A stretch of DNA of 64,000 nt from DASWJZ01 sp963846475 (GCA_963846475.1 CAWJVZ010000004.1:3038001-3102000); one strand, 5' to 3'; positions 1 through 9,012 are shown, counted from the first letter of the stretch. The notes: generated by a model from the letters alone, not told the origin. Made by a program: numbers and translations.

Positions 1-122
1 CCGGGGGGAGAAGGTCGCTGCGGGGCAGCCGGATGAGGCGAAGCGGCGGCGCCAGATAGGCAAGAACCGCAGGCGCCGCAGGCGACGCCTCTCCGGGTGG
101 AAGAGGGCCGGTCGCCTCGCTG

Positions 123-527
123 CTACTGCCGAACCGCGTGCGAAAACTCGTTCGGCGTGGCGTCCTGCAGATAGGCGAGAGCATTCTTCGCCTGCTCGGC
201 GAGCGCGGCGAATGCCGCGGGCTCGTGAATCGCCAGGTCGGACAGCACCTTCCGGTCCACCTCAATACCAGCCTTGTTGAGGCCGTCGATCAGGCGGCCG
301 TAGGTGAGGCCAAGATCGCGGGCGGCGGCATTGATGCGCTGGATCCACAGAGCCCGAAAATTGCGCTTCTTCACGCGACGGTCGCGATAGGCGTATTGCA
401 TGCCCTTCTCGACCGCCTGCCGGGCAATGCGGATCGTGTTCTTGCGACGGCCATAATAGCCCTTGGCCTGCTTCAGAACCTTCTTGTGCTTCGCGTGGGA
501 CGTTACACCCCGCTTGACGCGTGCCAT
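123..527 (-). CDS. rplT: 50S ribosomal protein L20
   Basis: Encodes L20 (134 aa), which binds 23S rRNA early in assembly of the large ribosomal subunit. The start MARVKRGV, the basic segment HKKVLKQAKGYYGRR and the block FRALWIQRINAAAR are typical of the family, and the length is normal for an alphaproteobacterial L20. It lies 17 bp downstream of rpmI on the same strand, the usual rpmI-rplT pair. infC is not directly upstream. I saw no clear L20-binding leader. Confidence 0.97.
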   Translation of the reverse strand: MARVKRGVTSHAKHKKVLKQAKGYYGRRKNTIRIARQAVEKGMQYAYRDRRVKKRNFRALWIQRINAAARDLGLTYGRLIDGLNKAGIEVDRKVLSDLAIHEPAAFAALAEQAKNALAYLQDATPNEFSHAVRQ

Positions 528-544
528 GTCAAAACTCCATCAGG

Positions 545-745
545 TCAGCGGTTATAGGGCATGTAGACTTTGACGATGCCCTCGTCCTGCTTGGAAAGCA
601 CCGTGGTGCCGCGGGCATTGCGGACGAATTTCGGCGTCCGCTTGATCATGCCGTGGCGCTTGCCCGCCTGCTGGACTTTCACGTGGCCGTTCGCGGTGAA
701 CTTGAAGCGCTTCTTGGCGCCCGACTTCGTCTTCTGCTTGGGCAT
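545..745 (-). CDS. rpmI: 50S ribosomal protein L35
   Basis: Encodes L35 (66 aa), a small basic protein of the large ribosomal subunit. The start MPKQKTKSGAKKRF is diagnostic. The frame stays open upstream to position 964, but the ATG at 745 is the family start and is preceded by an AAGGAGAG ribosome binding site. rplT follows 17 bp downstream. The roughly 295 bp between this start and the divergent tRNA must hold the promoter. Confidence 0.96.
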   Translation of the reverse strand: MPKQKTKSGAKKRFKFTANGHVKVQQAGKRHGMIKRTPKFVRNARGTTVLSKQDEGIVKVYMPYNR

Positions 746-1040
746 TCTGCTCTCCTTGAGAACGCAACAAGCCCGCCAGGGCGGGGCGTCGCATCGGAAG
801 CTCGTGATTGAGCATTTCTGGACCGCCACGGCATGCCCATCGGGCTGAACCCGAAGCCGGGCGATCCGGTGGTGCTCATATAGCCAGGCGGGGAAAGCAA
901 CGCAAGGACGGGGGAGCCATTTAGCGGGCGCGGCGCGGTTGCGTGGCAAGCCGGCCTGTGGCATTGACGCGCCCGACCTTTTGGCGTTCAGGCTTAAGTT
1001 TCCGCCGACCGCGCCTATCTGACGAAGAACGCTTTCGGAA

Positions 1041-1115
<75 letters not shown>

Positions 1116-1178
1116 GTTTTCCTCGTGCATCAGCATACCTTGGCGAGGAACTCGAGGTGCCGCGGCCGATAAGGCCGG

Positions 1179-1571
1179 CTAATTATGGTTCGTTCCGGCG
1201 GCACCCGTCCCGTCTGACCGGATCCTCTGCATCGTGAAGACGCCGGCACGCACCGCCGAGCGCTCCTCGTCAACGCGCTCCGCTGCTGGCGAATCGTAAA
1301 TGACCAGCAGCTCCCGCCGTTTGCCGGGCCAGAGGTCAACGGCCTCGGGATGGTCGGTGTGGAGCAGGTATGGGAGCTCCACGATCTCCTCCACGCGCTG
1401 CGGGCCGATCATATCCGAGGCGTCATCGTGCACCGCGTCACGCCACCTGAGAACCAACGCCGGGCCGTCCAGGGACATGGTGGGCCCGACTAGGAGGAGA
1501 AGGTCGTCGCCGTCGCGCGTGGCAGCGGCAAGTTGGTGGTGCGCAGCTCGATGGCACAAGTTGGGATGCAC
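1179..1571 (-). pseudogene. DUF3616-type protein, C-terminal remnant
   Basis: The translated segment DGDDLLLLVGPTMSLDGPA, then a stretch with HTDHPEAVDL, RRELLVIYDSP and AGVFTMQR, matches my memory of the C-terminal third of DUF3616 proteins, whose function is unknown. The similarity begins at about residue 16. Upstream, at 1545-1726, no continuation is seen in any frame, so the N-terminal two thirds are missing. The first residues come from unrelated sequence. It is probably not expressed as a functional protein. Confidence 0.5.
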
Positions 1572-1726
1572 GAGGGTGCAGGCTGCGGCCCCGGGATGCG
1601 CGCTCGTGAGAGTAGTGCCGCCGGCAGGGCGTGCTCAATGGGTATCCGAGTGCCCGCAGGCGATGACTTCATCAAGACCAGCACGTGTTGAGGTGAACCA
1701 GGCGGCCATCCCGTCCTATTCCGCGC

Positions 1727-2407
1727 TCACCCGCTCGTCGCTGGTGCCGTCTCCGGTCGGATCACGCGCATGTTCAGATGCACCATGAAGGCGGTGGCGA
1801 AGAGCGGACCGAGTATATTGACGAGTGGTATTGCGAGAAATCCGGCAACGATCAGCCCGCCTGCAAAAATCCTCGTCGAGTGATGCGCCCGCAACCGCCT
1901 CACGGTAGCTTCGTCATGCAACCGCAAGGCGGCGAGTTCGAAGTATTCGCGACCGAGCAGGTAGGCATTGGCAACTAGGAAAACCACAACACCAAAGCCG
2001 ACGAGAATCACGAGCGGTAGCGCAATCGCGTTTACCAGAAGGACGACACCGAAGAACTTCGCCGAACTCAGCACGGAGCGACCGATCGGCAGCGGCCGTC
2101 CCGGCGGCGCGTCCGGATAATGGGTGCGCTCCACCAGTTCGGCGATTTCGTCGAGGAACAGTCCGGCGAAAAGGGCCGTCACGGGCGCGACCAGGAAGCC
2201 GAGTGCGATCACGAGGCCTATTCCTACCAGGACGGAAAAGCTGGTATCGAGCCAATCATAGGGAAGCGCGACAATATGCGAGAGCAGCCATTCCAGGACG
2301 ATCCAAAGGCTGACGAGCAAGCCGATCGTAAGCGCCAGCGATTTCGCCAAAACTCTGCGGAATGGCGGCGAGAAGATATCGCGCAGGGCGAGCGCAGCGG
2401 TATTCAT
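1727..2407 (-). CDS. EI24 domain / CysZ-like membrane protein
   Basis: An inner-membrane protein of about 226 aa from the EI24 (DUF540, CysZ-like) family; some relatives import sulfate, others are uncharacterised. It has long hydrophobic segments in pairs, for example LALTIGLLVSLWIVLEWLL, GIGLVIALGFLVAPVTALFA, VVLLVNAIALPLVILVGFGV and IFAGGLIVAGFLAIPLV. The family motif region FLDEIAELVE.THYP and the helix LLGREYFELAALR are present. I chose ATG 2407, where the family N-terminus (MNTAALALRDIFSPPFR) begins; ATG 2461 would add 18 residues. No cysteine-biosynthesis genes are nearby, so a sulfate role is not shown. Confidence 0.82.
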   Translation of the reverse strand: MNTAALALRDIFSPPFRRVLAKSLALTIGLLVSLWIVLEWLLSHIVALPYDWLDTSFSVLVGIGLVIALGFLVAPVTALFAGLFLDEIAELVERTHYPDAPPGRPLPIGRSVLSSAKFFGVVLLVNAIALPLVILVGFGVVVFLVANAYLLGREYFELAALRLHDEATVRRLRAHHSTRIFAGGLIVAGFLAIPLVNILGPLFATAFMVHLNMRVIRPETAPATSG

Positions 2408-2574
2408 CAAGATTCGAGCCTTGGATGCAGCTATATCGGCAGGCGCCGAGAGACGCGACATGAACGTCACCTGGCAAGGGCTGTTGCCATCTGCCAAGCC
2501 TGCGCGTCCTTCCCCGGCTAGGCACGATTGTGGATAGTTCGACGAAGGTGACGGTGTGGAGTAGAGAAGCTCAC

Positions 2575-2808
2575 ATGGCAGACGATCCCAGGGCGCCACG
2601 TGGACCGCGCCTGAACCCCTTTGAGAAGGCCGAACGGACAACCCGGGAGGCCGCGTCGATCGCCGGCGCGGATCTCGACGCTGCGCGCAAGAAGACCGCC
2701 CGGTTGAAAGCCGAGCGGCTCACGAAAGAGGCAGCGAGCCGTCCAACCGAGATCGACAAGAAGCCGCGCGCCAAGAAGCCTAAGTCGATACCGAAGCGCG
2801 AAGGCTGA
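2575..2808 (+). CDS. small basic hydrophilic protein, unknown
   Basis: A protein of 77 aa beginning MADDPRAPRGPRLNPFEKAER. It is predicted largely helical and rich in Ala, Lys and Arg, ending in a lysine/arginine-rich tail (KKPRAKKPKSIPKREG). There is no signal peptide or membrane segment. Proteins of this look are common hypotheticals in Rhizobiales. I chose the internal ATG 2575 because the composition becomes protein-like there; the frame is open from 2530. It may be cotranscribed with the broken gene that starts 5 bp later. Confidence 0.55.
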   Translation: MADDPRAPRGPRLNPFEKAERTTREAASIAGADLDAARKKTARLKAERLTKEAASRPTEIDKKPRAKKPKSIPKREG

Positions 2809-2812
2809 GAAG

Positions 2813-3033
2813 ATGCCGACGGTCGGAAGGGAAGCTCTGATCGACGCGCTCTGAGCCACCTTCACGCACGACAGGACGGAGAGGCCTTCGCTGCTATCGA
2901 CGTGCATCTCGCGCCGCGACCAGGTGAGGGCCCGAACTGGGACGTTGTCGTCGATGGAGCAGAGCCGGCGGACGTTGCGCAATTGAAGCGCAAGCTGTTC
3001 GACTACGAGCTCTCCGCCGAACAGGACGGATGA
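2813..3033 (+). pseudogene. small unknown gene, frameshifted
   Basis: Starts ATG at 2813 (MPTVGREALIDAL) and stops after 13 codons. A second frame immediately continues with SHLHARQDGEAFAAIDVHL, then WDVVVDGAEPADVAQLKRKL, and ends at 3033. The two halves join into one sensible protein of about 70 aa if one base is changed near 2852. The tail resembles small uncharacterised rhizobial proteins. No function can be given. Confidence 0.45.
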
Positions 3034-3084
3034 ACGAACTCCGTCGCCTCAGACGCGCACCGGCAATGCGGGCGCCGCGAGCAG

Positions 3085-3270
3085 CTAGCTTTTGGCGCTT
3101 GAGTTTTGGTTGCGCTTGTCTGCCGGGGTGACGGGCCCTTTCGAGGCCTTAGAGCCGCCGCTCCATTCCTGGGCCTTCCGGACGTGGTCGCCGCCTACAT
3201 GGTCGGGTGGGCTGCTCTTGTCGCTGCCGCTCGCCGGGTTCTCGGACAATCGTCCTTTTCTCTCACCCAT
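3085..3270 (-). CDS. small hydrophilic protein, unknown
   Basis: A protein of 61 aa starting MGERKGRLSENPASGSDK and ending RNQNSSAKS. It is rich in Ser, Lys, Gly and Asp and has no hydrophobic segment. The ATG at 3270 is preceded by GGAGG at a good distance, which decides this start over the longer open frame from 3483. Its composition resembles small stress-type disordered proteins, but no family is recognised. It lies downstream of the RraA-like gene on the same strand. Confidence 0.45.
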   Translation of the reverse strand: MGERKGRLSENPASGSDKSSPPDHVGGDHVRKAQEWSGGSKASKGPVTPADKRNQNSSAKS

Positions 3271-3425
3271 GAGAACCTCCGTGTCTGCGGCTGGGAAACG
3301 CATGTGGCCCGCAATCGTATCCGATCGATCACGGCAAAGGCCCAAGACCTCGATTCCGTGCCAGCGATCGCTTTCCGAACGTGCACATAGCCTGCCGACA
3401 GGCAAAGCGCCTTTTGCACCGGGCG

Positions 3426-4096
3426 TCAGATGCGACCGAACTGGGCGAGCAAATCCTCGATCGTTTTTCCCTTTGCGACCCATTCGCGTGTTTTCTGCTC
3501 CCGCTGGGCCTGCTCGCGAGCGAGCTCGACGATTTCATCTGCATGCTCAAGCGGCACCACCGTGACGCCGATCGTGTCGGCGATGATGAAGTCGCCCGGT
3601 CGCACGACAACACCGCCGCAGCCGATGGCACATTGATGGAAAGCTCCTCCTTGCGGCCGGAGAACATTGTGTGGGTACCGCGTGCGGTGATGGCGCGTGT
3701 CCAGATCGGCCAGCCGATGTCCTCCAACTCGTCGATATCGCGGTCAGCACCGTCGACAACCATGCCGCGGATCCCGCGATTCTTAGCGAGTCCGCCCATC
3801 AGCCCGCCGCAGACGGACGTTTCCGTGTCGCCGCCGGCATCAACGACGATGATGTCGCCGGGCTTGCCCATCTCTAGCGCCTTGAGCGGATCAACCAAAT
3901 CGCCTTTCGAGAGCTGCACGGTGATCGCCTGGCCAACCGCTTTCGCCTTGAACGGCGGTTTGATGGCACCGTCCATCACTCCCGTACGATACATCACGTC
4001 GGCGAACACGCAGGAGGCGGAGTAGCATTGCGCCACTGCGTCGAATTTCGCCAAGAGATCTTCTCTGCGATCGAAGTCGTTGAGCACCTTCAACAT
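3426..4096 (-). CDS. RraA family / HMG-aldolase-like protein (one frameshift)
   Basis: About 223 aa, of the RraA-like family that includes 4-hydroxy-4-methyl-2-oxoglutarate and 4-carboxy-4-hydroxy-2-oxoadipate aldolases, metal-dependent enzymes cleaving to pyruvate. The pocket signature is clear: GDIIVVDAGGD, CGGLMGGLAKNRGIRG, then VVDGADRD with the Arg-Asp pair. The frame breaks at 3625-3632, where a base seems missing after NVP. The next frame continues IGCGGVVVRPGDFIIAD and runs to a natural end, LLAQFGRI. Next to dehydrogenase remnants and a TRAP transporter, a carboxylate-catabolic aldolase is more likely than an RNase E inhibitor. Confidence 0.82.
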
Positions 4097-4347
4097 GGAT
4101 TGTCCTTCAATTCCAAATTGGCGTGAGTTCGGCAGCCGTGCCGATCGTTCACGGGGTTCAGCGGCGGCTCGCCTGTCAGCACCCGCGCCACTTCGCTCGC
4201 GGCGACCTCGCGCGCGAGTAGGATCGATTCCTCCGAATAATAGGCGGAACGGGGGGTAACGATAACGTTGGAAGGGCGAACAGCGGGGCTCCAGGCGGCC
4301 CGCTTGGCGGGCTCCTCTTCCGGATCGTCGAGGCCGGCGCCCGCCAC
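4090..4347 (-). pseudogene. D-2-hydroxyacid dehydrogenase, C-terminal fragment
   Basis: The translation AGAGLDDPEEEPAKR, then NVIVTPRSAYYSEESILLAR and EVARVLTGEPPLNPVN is the C-terminal part of a D-isomer-specific 2-hydroxyacid dehydrogenase (phosphoglycerate dehydrogenase-like). The NAD domain and most of the catalytic domain are absent. Similarity stops abruptly at about 4347, where an unrelated gene remnant on the other strand begins. The stop codon overlaps the start of the RraA-like gene, so the two were probably cotranscribed. Confidence 0.7.
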
Positions 4348-4350
4348 CCT

Positions 4351-4887
4351 GAGGCGAAGCTTCTGGACCTTGATACCGGCCCGGTGGAAGAGATGCCGGG
4401 CTTCATCTCGATCGTGCGCGATGGCCGCTTCCTCGCGGTGGTCGCCGAACGCTAGCTCCAGGCGGTGCAGGCAATGCGCGTGCTGGCCGCCGCGGCCAAG
4501 TGGGAGGAGCCCGCTAGCCTGCCGGACCAGCCGAACCTGCCGGCGGTCCTCCAAAGCCTGGAGCGGGAGGTCGGGACTGCTGCGGAAGCTCGCGCTCCGA
4601 CGCCGCCGCTCCTGCCGGCGGAGAGGTTTTCGATGCAACCTTCACTCGACCCTACCAGATCCATGGCTCGATCGGGCCGTCCTGTGCGGTAGCCTTGATG
4701 GCACCGGAAGGCCTGACGGTATGGTCTCACACGCAGGGGGGTCTATCCGGACCGGGATGCGATCGCGGAGGCAGCGCAAGGACTGGCCGCGGCCGCGCTC
4801 GGCAACGCCGTCCGCCACGCCATCGGCAGACGAATCGACGACCTGCCGCTAACGCGTCACCGCGTGAAGCAGGCAATCGGCGTCTGA
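4351..4887 (+). pseudogene. Molybdopterin aldehyde-oxidase/xanthine-dehydrogenase large subunit, decayed remnant
   Basis: Several pieces of a CoxL/XdhB-type molybdenum hydroxylase large subunit can be read in order. EAKLLDLDTGPVEEMPGF and SIVRDGRFLAVVAER come first, then a stop (4454), then LQAVQAMRVLAAAAKWEE. In another frame follows ATFTRPYQIHGSIGPSCAVA, then LMAPEGLTVWSHTQG, and last the C-terminal end IGRRIDDLPLTRHRVKQAIG. The N-terminus and several hundred central residues, including the cofactor-binding core, are gone. No Fe-S or FAD subunit is nearby. This is a dead gene with a stop, frame changes and a large internal deletion. Confidence 0.75.
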
Positions 4888-4926
4888 GCTTCTCTACAGC
4901 GGCGGACCACATCTCCCAAGAGCGGC

Positions 4927-5412
4927 TTGAGGAATCGCCCAATAGCCTTCGCGCCGTTGGAACGGTGCGGGGGGACGCCCGATTGGCTTGTCGCGCTCGA
5001 GACCCTGATCGCGCTCGTGTTTTCCAACGCGGTTGGCCGCTACCTGGGCGGCTACATGATCATCTGGGCCGACGAGATCGTCATCAGCCTCATGCCCTGG
5101 CTCGGCATGATCGGCATGTTCCTGTCGATCCGCCGGCGCCAGGTGATCCGCATCGATTATTTCGTCTCCAAGTTCCCGCCGCGGCTCGGCAAGGCCGTGC
5201 TGCTCTTCGCCGACGTGATGTCGGCGGCGGTCTTCCTGTATTTCGCGGTGATCTCGTTTCAGTATGTCGGGCTGTTCGGGTCCGACAAGACGATCTACCT
5301 GCGCATTCCGACGGGCTGGTTCAGCTCCGCCCTGGTGATCGGGGCCGGCGGTGCCGCACTGGCTTATCTCGCCCATTTCGTCCGCGATGCCCGGCGCAGG
5401 CCTGCAGGCTAG
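4927..5412 (+). CDS. TRAP transporter small permease (DctQ-type)
   Basis: Small membrane subunit (about 161 aa) of a tripartite ATP-independent periplasmic transporter, which uses an ion gradient to import carboxylates or similar solutes. It shows the DctQ pattern: a first helix around LIALVFSNAVGRYLGG, the segment IIWADEIVISLMPWLGMIG followed by RRRQVIRIDYF, then two more helices. The large subunit starts 11 bp downstream. No solute-binding subunit is next to it, only the molybdenum-hydroxylase remnant upstream. The first 15 residues are poorly conserved and the start is uncertain. Confidence 0.85.
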   Translation: MRNRPIAFAPLERCGGTPDWLVALETLIALVFSNAVGRYLGGYMIIWADEIVISLMPWLGMIGMFLSIRRRQVIRIDYFVSKFPPRLGKAVLLFADVMSAAVFLYFAVISFQYVGLFGSDKTIYLRIPTGWFSSALVIGAGGAALAYLAHFVRDARRRPAG

Positions 5413-5423
5413 AGCGAAAGCAC

Positions 5424-6706
5424 GTGACTGGCGCGCTGTTTTCCATCGTCCTGCTGCTGACGCTGCTCGTGTTCGGCGTGCCGATGCTCGTGTCGCTCAC
5501 CATCGCCGTCGTCGTCAGCTTCTTCCTGAGCGGCCAGTGGACGATCATCCTGCCGCAATCGATGATTTCCGGCGTTTCCTCCTTCACGCTGGTCGCGCTG
5601 CCGCTCTTCATCGTCTCCGGACTGGTGATGAATGCCGGCGGCATCTCCGGGCGGCTGTTCGATTTCGCGCGCGCTCTGGTCGGCTGGATGCGCGGCGGCC
5701 TCGCGCAGGTGGACGTGCTGACCAGCATCTTCTTCGGCGGAATGATCGGCTCCTCCACCGCCGATCTCGCCGGGCAGCGCCTCTATCATCATTCCGCAGA
5801 TGAAGAAGGAGGGCTACCCGCCGGAGATGGCCGCCGCGATCAGTGCGTCCTCGTCGGGAATCGGCCCGCTGATTCCGCCGTCCTCGCCCGCCATCCTCTA
5901 TTCGGCGGTGACGGGGACATCTCTGGGAGCTCTCTTCCTTGCCGGCCTGATCCCTGGCCTGCTGCTCGGCGGCGTCTTCATGATTGTCGTCGGGTATCTC
6001 GCGCACCGGCACGGCTGGCACCATTATTCGCGCTTCTCGCTTATGGAAGTCTGGCGGACCGGGCTGCGGGCCATCCTCGCCTTCGGCATGCCGGCGATCA
6101 TCATCGGCGGGCTGGTGCTCGGCGTGTTCACCCCCTCCGAGGGCGGCGCTTTCGGCGCGGTCCTACGCGCTCATCCTCTCGGCCTTCATCTACCGGACAC
6201 TCAGCTGGCGCGACCTTTTCCGCGTGCTTGCCGCTGCCGTGCAGCTGACCGGCGAGCTCCTCCTCATCGTCGGCCTGTCCTTCGCGCTCGGCACCAGCCT
6301 GTCCAGCGCGCACGTCCCGGATGCGCTGGCCTCGCTCATCGACTGGATGACGATCGGCGACAGCACCTACATGCGGCTCCTCACCCTGATGATCCTCGCC
6401 ATCATCGCCGGGATGTTCCTCGACCCGCTCATCCCTGTCCTGGTTCCGGTCATCCTGCCGGCTTTGATCGCCTTCGACATCGACCTCATCCATTTCGGCG
6501 TGCTGATGGTGATCGCGGTGGTGATCGGGCAGCTGACCCCGCCCATGGCGATCGCGCTCATCATCACCAGCCGCATCGCCGAAGTCGACATGATCAAGAT
6601 CATGCACGCCAATTGGCCGTTCTTCATCGCCATCATCGTCTTCATGTTCATCCTGATGGGCGTGCCGGAGCTGGCGACCTGGCTGCCGGCGCAGATGCGC
6701 GACTGA
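5424..6706 (+). CDS. TRAP transporter large permease (DctM-type), two frameshifts
   Basis: Large membrane subunit forming the transport path with DctQ; about 426 aa when frames are joined. It starts at GTG 5424 (VTGALFSIVLLLTLLVFGVP) and shows family motifs LVALPLFIVSGLVMNAGG, then GPLIPPSSPAILY, FGMPAIIIGG and IGQLTPPMAIAL. The frame changes near 5775 and near 6163, each explained by one extra base (cgccgggcag, gtcctacg). The displaced stretches contain no stops, so this is either a very young pseudogene or sequence error. Confidence 0.85.
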
Positions 6707-6709
6707 CGC

Positions 6710-7526
6710 ATGTCGTCCGCACCCGCGTCGTCGACCTATGCCGCGACGGACGGCGCCGCCTATGACCGGTTCATCGGCCGCTGGAGCCGGCGCCTGGCGG
6801 ATGCCGTCGCGCCGCAGGCCGAGCCGCTGCCGGAGGGCAGCCTCCTCGACGTCGGCTGCGGCACCGGCAGCATGGCGCTGGCGCTGGCGGAGCGCTACGC
6901 GGAGCGCGAGGTGGTCGGGATCGACATCGCGGAACCGTATCTCGACTATGCGGCGCGGCGGCCCGGGGGCGCCGCGATCCGCTTCGTGCGCGAGGATGCC
7001 TGCGCGATGTCGTTTCCCGACGCGGGCTTCGCCGCCGCCTACGGCCTCCTGTTCCTCAATTTCGTGCCGGAGCCGCTGCGTGCCGTGCGCGAGATGCGCC
7101 GCGTCACCCGCCCCGGGGGCGTGGTGGTCGCCGCGGGCTGGGATTTTCCGCGGCGGCCTCGTCTACCAGCGCATCCTGTGGGACAGCGCCGCCGGGGTCG
7201 ATCCGGGCGCCGCAGCGATCCGCGACCGCCTGTTCTCCGGCAAAATGGCGTTGCCGAACGGCATGGCCGACCTGTTCCGCGAGGCGGGCCTCGCGGATGT
7301 GCGGTGGGACTCGGTCACGATCCGGATGGATTTCGCCGACTTCGCCGATTACTGGGAGCCGCTCCTCGGCGGGCAAGGTCCGGTCGGCGGCTATGTCGCC
7401 GGCCTGCCGCCGGAAAAGCAGGTGGCCGTGCGCGAGGCAGTGCGCGCGGCGTTCCTGTCGGGATCGCCGGACGGCGAGCGGTCCCTGACGGCGACGGCCT
7501 GGGTGGTCCGCGGAACCGCGCCTTAG
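6710..7526 (+). CDS. class I SAM-dependent methyltransferase (one frameshift)
   Basis: About 271 aa. The SAM-binding motif LLDVGCGTGSMALALAER is followed by the acidic end of strand 2 (VVGIDIAEPYLDYA) and motif RVTRPGGVVVAAGWDF, as in UbiE/Methyltransf_11 proteins. The frame shifts near 7146, where gattttccg looks one T too long, and continues RGGLVYQRILWD to a normal end at 7526. It starts 3 bp after the TRAP permease stop and is followed by the isomerase gene, so all belong to one transcript. The methyl acceptor is unknown. Confidence 0.8.
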
Positions 7527-7567
7527 GAGCGGTGCAGCTGAAGGCAACTTGGCTAGGACGGGATCGT

Positions 7568-8389
7568 ATGAGCTTGCACGAGCGGATCGGTGTGGACGTC
7601 GGGCGCAAGCTCAGCGTGGAGGACGCGATCGAGTGGGCGGCGGCGAACGCGGTCCGTTATCTCGACGTGCAGACCGACCTTGCCCCGAACCGGCTGCAGG
7701 ACATCGCCGCCCGGGCGCCGGCGATCCGCGCCGCGCTGGAGCGGACAGGCGTCGAGCTCGGCCTGCACACGCTGTCGGGGGTCAACATCGCCGAAGTCTC
7801 GCCGTTCGTGAGCGAGGCGGCGGACGAATATCTGCGGACCTATGTCGACATGGCGGTCGCAACGGGAGCCGGCTGGGTCATCGTCCACGCCGGCTACCAT
7901 TTCACCGACGACTACGCGATGCGTCGGCAGGCCGGGCTCGACCGCCTGAAGCGCGCGGCGGAATATGCGGCGGAGAAGGGCGCGCTGCTTCTCCTGGAAA
8001 ACACCAACCGCGAGCCGGAGCAGGCGGAGGTCAAATACCTGGCCTCGACCCTTGAGGAATGCCTGTTCTACTTCGGCGAGCTGCAGTCGCCGGCGATCGG
8101 CTTCTCCTTCACGGCCAACCACGCGCACCTCTGGCCGGAAGGCATCGCCGGCTTCGTCGACGCGCTGGATTTTTCGCGCTGCCGCGAAGTGCGGCTCGCC
8201 GACTGTTTTGGAACGGTCGAGGAGCATCTCCGGCCCGGCGAGGGCAACATCGATTTTGCCGCGATGTTCCGCCGGATCGAGGACAAGGGCTTTTCGGGCC
8301 ACTACATGAACCAGTTCGGCTCGCTGCAGGACATGCTGGACGGCCGCGACTATCTCGTTGCAACGGCGCGCGAGGCGGGTGTCACGTGA
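7568..8389 (+). CDS. sugar phosphate isomerase/epimerase, TIM-barrel (AP endonuclease 2 family)
   Basis: A protein of 273 aa with the xylose-isomerase-like TIM barrel. Recognisable barrel elements are VDVGRKLSVEDAIEWAA, GLHTLSGVNIAE, GWVIVHAGYHF with a likely metal-site histidine, ALLLLENTNR with the conserved Glu, GFSFTANHAHLW, and EVRLADCFGTVEEHLRPGEG. Such enzymes isomerise or dehydrate sugars and sugar acids using a divalent metal. The ATG at 7568 fits the fold; the frame is open from the methyltransferase upstream, but with a stop of that gene in between in its own frame. Last gene of the TRAP cluster. Confidence 0.85.
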   Translation: MSLHERIGVDVGRKLSVEDAIEWAAANAVRYLDVQTDLAPNRLQDIAARAPAIRAALERTGVELGLHTLSGVNIAEVSPFVSEAADEYLRTYVDMAVATGAGWVIVHAGYHFTDDYAMRRQAGLDRLKRAAEYAAEKGALLLLENTNREPEQAEVKYLASTLEECLFYFGELQSPAIGFSFTANHAHLWPEGIAGFVDALDFSRCREVRLADCFGTVEEHLRPGEGNIDFAAMFRRIEDKGFSGHYMNQFGSLQDMLDGRDYLVATAREAGVT

Positions 8390-8572
8390 GCCGGATAGCC
8401 GGGCATCGCGTTCGCTGGCGAAAGCCCGAACGGCTCTACTTGGTGTTTGACGATCATAACGCCTGTGGATAAGTCGGCGTGGTTCACGCTGACGTGAAGT
8501 ATGTTACGTCTTTGCACCAGCCTTTTCGATATCAGATCAAACACTTAAAAATTTTCTATCACATTCGCGTGT

Positions 8573-8603
8573 TTGACAACGGGCGAAAGATGTGCCGCTA
8601 AAT
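8573..8603 (+). promoter_or_regulatory. candidate sigma-70 promoter before the small membrane protein
   Basis: TTGACA at 8573-8578 is followed after 18-19 bases by a -10-like ctaaat (8598-8603), inside an unusually AT-rich stretch (8530-8600) for this genome. A strong AAGGAG ribosome binding site and ATG follow at 8637-8653. Confidence 0.4.
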
Positions 8604-8650
8604 AGTGGCCCTTCGAGGTGGCCTTTTCAAAAACTAAGGAGAAGTCCATC

Positions 8651-8856
8651 ATGAAGCACACGACCCCCCTCCCGAACTGTCGATCGGCTTCGGCCCGCTG
8701 AAGATCCTCGCAAGGGGCGTTGCCGCGATCCAGGCGATTCGACTGCCTGCTCTGATCGTGACCGGCGCTATTTCTATTGCCTGGATATTACTGGCCTGGA
8801 ACAGCGCCAGCGTCGGGCAGATGGTCGGCTCGCTATATGCTTGGATTACGCACTAA
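8651..8856 (+). CDS. small single-span membrane protein (frameshifted)
   Basis: Strong AAGGAG site 8 bases before ATG 8651. The first frame gives MKHTTPLPN and stops early. If the run of six C at 8664-8669 had seven, the protein would read MKHTTPPPELSIGFGPLKIL and continue for 68 aa to TAA at 8854. It contains one membrane helix around LPALIVTGAISIAWILLAW. Promoter, RBS and the clean hydrophobic segment argue that this is a real gene with a homopolymer indel. No family recognised. Confidence 0.5.
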
Positions 8857-9012
8857 ACACTCTTGATTGGTAAGCTCCTCCGACCCTTATCCCGTATGTC
8901 CTTATACGTGCAGCTGTTGATCGCCGCATGCCGAATCCCCTGCGCTTCGAACCGCACGCGGATGTGCCGGCGATCGGTATGGATGGGGAACGCTGGCGCC
9001 AGCCGAACGGGT

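Noticed and set aside
545..964. Extended L35 open frame of 139 codons
   Set aside because: L35 begins at the ATG 745 with its own Shine-Dalgarno site; the extra upstream residues have no protein-like character.
4695..6248. 517-codon frame that seems to join the end of the hydroxylase remnant to the TRAP region
   Set aside because: It is a chance open frame crossing the real small permease in the wrong frame; only its part after 5424 (the large permease start) is coding.
6710..8389. 559-codon fusion of methyltransferase and TIM-barrel isomerase
   Set aside because: The methyltransferase changes frame near 7146 and ends at 7526; the wrong frame merely stays open until the isomerase start. Two separate genes fit better.
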